From the NCBI GenBank assembly GCA_034687125.1, contig JAQGBZ010000144.1, positions 62,001 to 126,000 of the forward strand: DNA of 64,000 nt. The letters are read 5' to 3'. Positions 62,561 to 64,000 of this stretch are shown here, piece after piece. Position 1 is the stretch's first letter. The number at the start of each line of letters is the position of its first letter. The notes under the pieces are model-generated. The model did not search any database. It was not told the origin of the DNA and was given only the letters and a program-made list of their open reading frames with translations. The DNA comes from Neelides folsomi. Taxonomy: Eukaryota; Arthropoda; Collembola; Neelipleona; Neelidae. The position numbers and the translations under genes are program-made.

Positions 62561-62595
62561 TTTATTTCTTTCATTGGCTTAATAAAGTATTTATT
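62561..62595 (-). terminator. Poly(A) signals for glutathione synthetase
   Basis: Minus-strand AATAAA at 62590-62595 and 62561-62566, about 96 and 125 bp after the glutathione synthetase stop codon. They face the ZNHIT1 signals, so the two 3' ends nearly touch or overlap. Confidence 0.5.
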
Positions 62596-62690
62596 CTTCC
62601 ATTGATTAATTTTTTCCATTATTATTGCATTATATTATAAAGTATCGACATTGATTTCAGATTAGAATAATTTGATATAAAGTCAATTTT

Positions 62691-63896
62691 TTAGAATTCT
62701 TGTAAATAAACACTGTCGAGAGCGCCGAGTCCTGCAGCGACGCCTCCTTCGTTCGCCGAGCTCACTTTGGTCCGGAGCATGTGGCCAACTTGGCGGTTCT
62801 CGTACACATTTTCTGAGTCACTGTAATAAAAATTCAGCTCAGCTTTAGCTAGGGATATTTATTCAATCTTGTGGTAATTTTATTTAATCTAGTTAAAAAT
62901 ATTTACCCTATGATGACTCCAAAGATCCCAAGTTCCGAGACGACATCAGTGAAAATGGGCTCTGCGAGATTCGGCCTCACCATGTAATTTTTCTGTAGTG
63001 GCGGAGTGATTTTCTCCATCAGGATCCATCCGTTTCGTTCCGGAGTGTCACGGATGGCCAGCAAATGATCGCGAACTTCTTTCCCGTACACGTTGTTTCC
63101 CCCGCCCTCACGCTGCGGTTTTAACACGTAAGACTCTGGATTTTCAAGGGCCATTTCAATCACAGCATCTCCACCTTCGTCCTAAAAAATTATGTTAAAA
63201 TTAATAAAAATATGATTTGATTTGATAATTTTAGAAAGTAACAAGTTATCAATGTTAAAATATTGAAAAAATGTTGAATTTAATTTGTACAAACTTTATC
63301 GAGAGAATACAATCCGGTAAAGATTTCCTTCACGGCCTCAATGTCTGTGGGGCTTGAAATGTATTTTTCCAGCATTCCAGGGCGAGACAATTCTTGTTGA
63401 ACTTTTTTGGTCCCTGCTAGATGAAAGTGAATGGAAGGACATTTGATCGCCAGCGACCGCTCGATCAAAAGCCGAGCTTCCCACTCGACCTCACTCGGGT
63501 AATGGTCGGGAGTGTAACCGGCCCGGAAGTAAACAACGGCAACTTCAATCTCGCCACTGAAATAATCATTTAGGTAATAATGTCAGGGATAAGAAAATTG
63601 TTTGTTTAATTAATCTAATTAAAGTTAAAATTTGGATACATAGTTAATTAGAATTGTCTATTACAAGATATTAATTGAGTAATTAGATTAACTTAATATT
63701 TTAAGGTTGTTAATTTTTTGAAAAACTTTACACATAAAGTCGTCGTTGTTCCCTCAACGTTCCATTTTCTCCAATTTGTCTCAAAGTCTTCCTTATGACT
63801 TTGACTTGAGGGTTGAGCTTTCGGATTTCAAACTCGTGAAATCTTTGGTCGCAGATGTTCATCGTAACTTCTTCAACGACAAAAAGGACGGCAGCC
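62691..63896 (-). CDS. GSS: Glutathione synthetase, C-terminal part (partial)
   Basis: Minus-strand exons 63732-63896, 63295-63556, 62907-63181 and 62691-62820 (phases 2,2,0,2). The 5' exons lie beyond the right edge. About 277 of roughly 475 residues are present. It is a cytosolic homodimer that joins glycine to gamma-glutamylcysteine using ATP. Matches: [11 protein letters not shown] (family NIFDQRAIENE), [69 protein letters not shown] (the glycine-rich ATP-binding loop), [21 protein letters not shown] and the terminal [15 protein letters not shown]. The last is the A-loop/substrate-binding glycine region. The C-terminus ends YLQEF. It is convergent with ZNHIT1. Confidence 0.96.
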
Positions 63897-64000
63897 CTAA
63901 TCATTTAAAATTCCTTTCTTTCGCAAATAGTGACCAATAAGTATTATTATAATTAACTTAAGTTAACCAACTGTTTAAATCAATTTATAAATATATGTAA
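63897..64000 (-). other. Glutathione synthetase intron (partial)
   Basis: AT-rich sequence upstream of the acceptor AAATGATTAG at 63897; no further exon before the window edge. Confidence 0.6.

Noticed and set aside
1-64000. tRNA, rRNA, CRISPR or retroviral/Polinton sequences
   Set aside because: No T-loop/box B pattern with a cloverleaf, no regular spaced repeats, and no capsid, protease, integrase or envelope motifs were seen by eye. A covariance or profile search was not possible here.

Overview
The window is eukaryotic nuclear DNA, AT-rich in its non-coding parts, with short phased GT-AG introns inside most genes. It most likely comes from an arthropod. That guess rests on protein families, a mariner relic, a hAT-type element and small palindromic TA-flanked elements. 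I cannot place it more closely from sequence alone (a hexapod such as a springtail or insect would fit). No CRISPR array, operon, tRNA or rRNA gene was seen. Gene models were built by joining exons whose splice sites and reading phases agree and whose joined product matches a known family.

Left part (1-35 kb). The 5' coding exons of dysbindin lie on the minus strand at 235-978. A gene-free AT-rich stretch of about 10.4 kb follows. Then comes a long calcium/calmodulin-dependent phosphodiesterase gene (PDE1) on the plus strand, from 11388 to 29543. Its first coding exon sits 5.4 kb upstream of the next and is joined to it by matching phase. Its large introns carry a mariner relic, a hAT-type non-autonomous element with an 8-bp target duplication, and several palindromic miniature elements. 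Downstream, at 31571-33126, is a basic low-complexity reading frame that is either a separate gene or an alternative PDE1 3' exon.

Middle part (35-55 kb) is compact. CLPTM1L (minus) and a large S1-like/RS-domain nuclear protein resembling the CCAR family (plus) are head to head. SSR1/TRAP-alpha (minus) and AIMP1 (plus) are also head to head, across only a few hundred bases at most. A nuclear-type protein with two tandem Cys-X2-Cys zinc modules (minus, 50781-54973) follows, with apparent non-coding 5' exons reaching to about 57.2 kb.

Right part (58-64 kb) holds GTF2H5/TTDA, ZNHIT1 (with a broken LINE in its second intron) and the 3' half of glutathione synthetase (minus, running off the right edge). 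ZNHIT1 and glutathione synthetase converge with poly(A) signals within about 80 bases of each other.

The genes are housekeeping or signalling functions with no single shared pathway: vesicle/lysosome biogenesis (dysbindin), cyclic nucleotide signalling (PDE1), ER translocation and membrane (SSR1, CLPTM1L), tRNA synthetase complex (AIMP1), transcription and chromatin (GTF2H5, ZNHIT1, CCAR-like, zinc protein) and glutathione synthesis. I found no clear new multi-gene system. The points most worth a second look are two GC-AG introns, an in-phase PDE1 cassette exon, an optional 69-bp PDE1 intron, the duplicated zinc module, the nested palindromic elements and the unassigned 31571-33126 frame.
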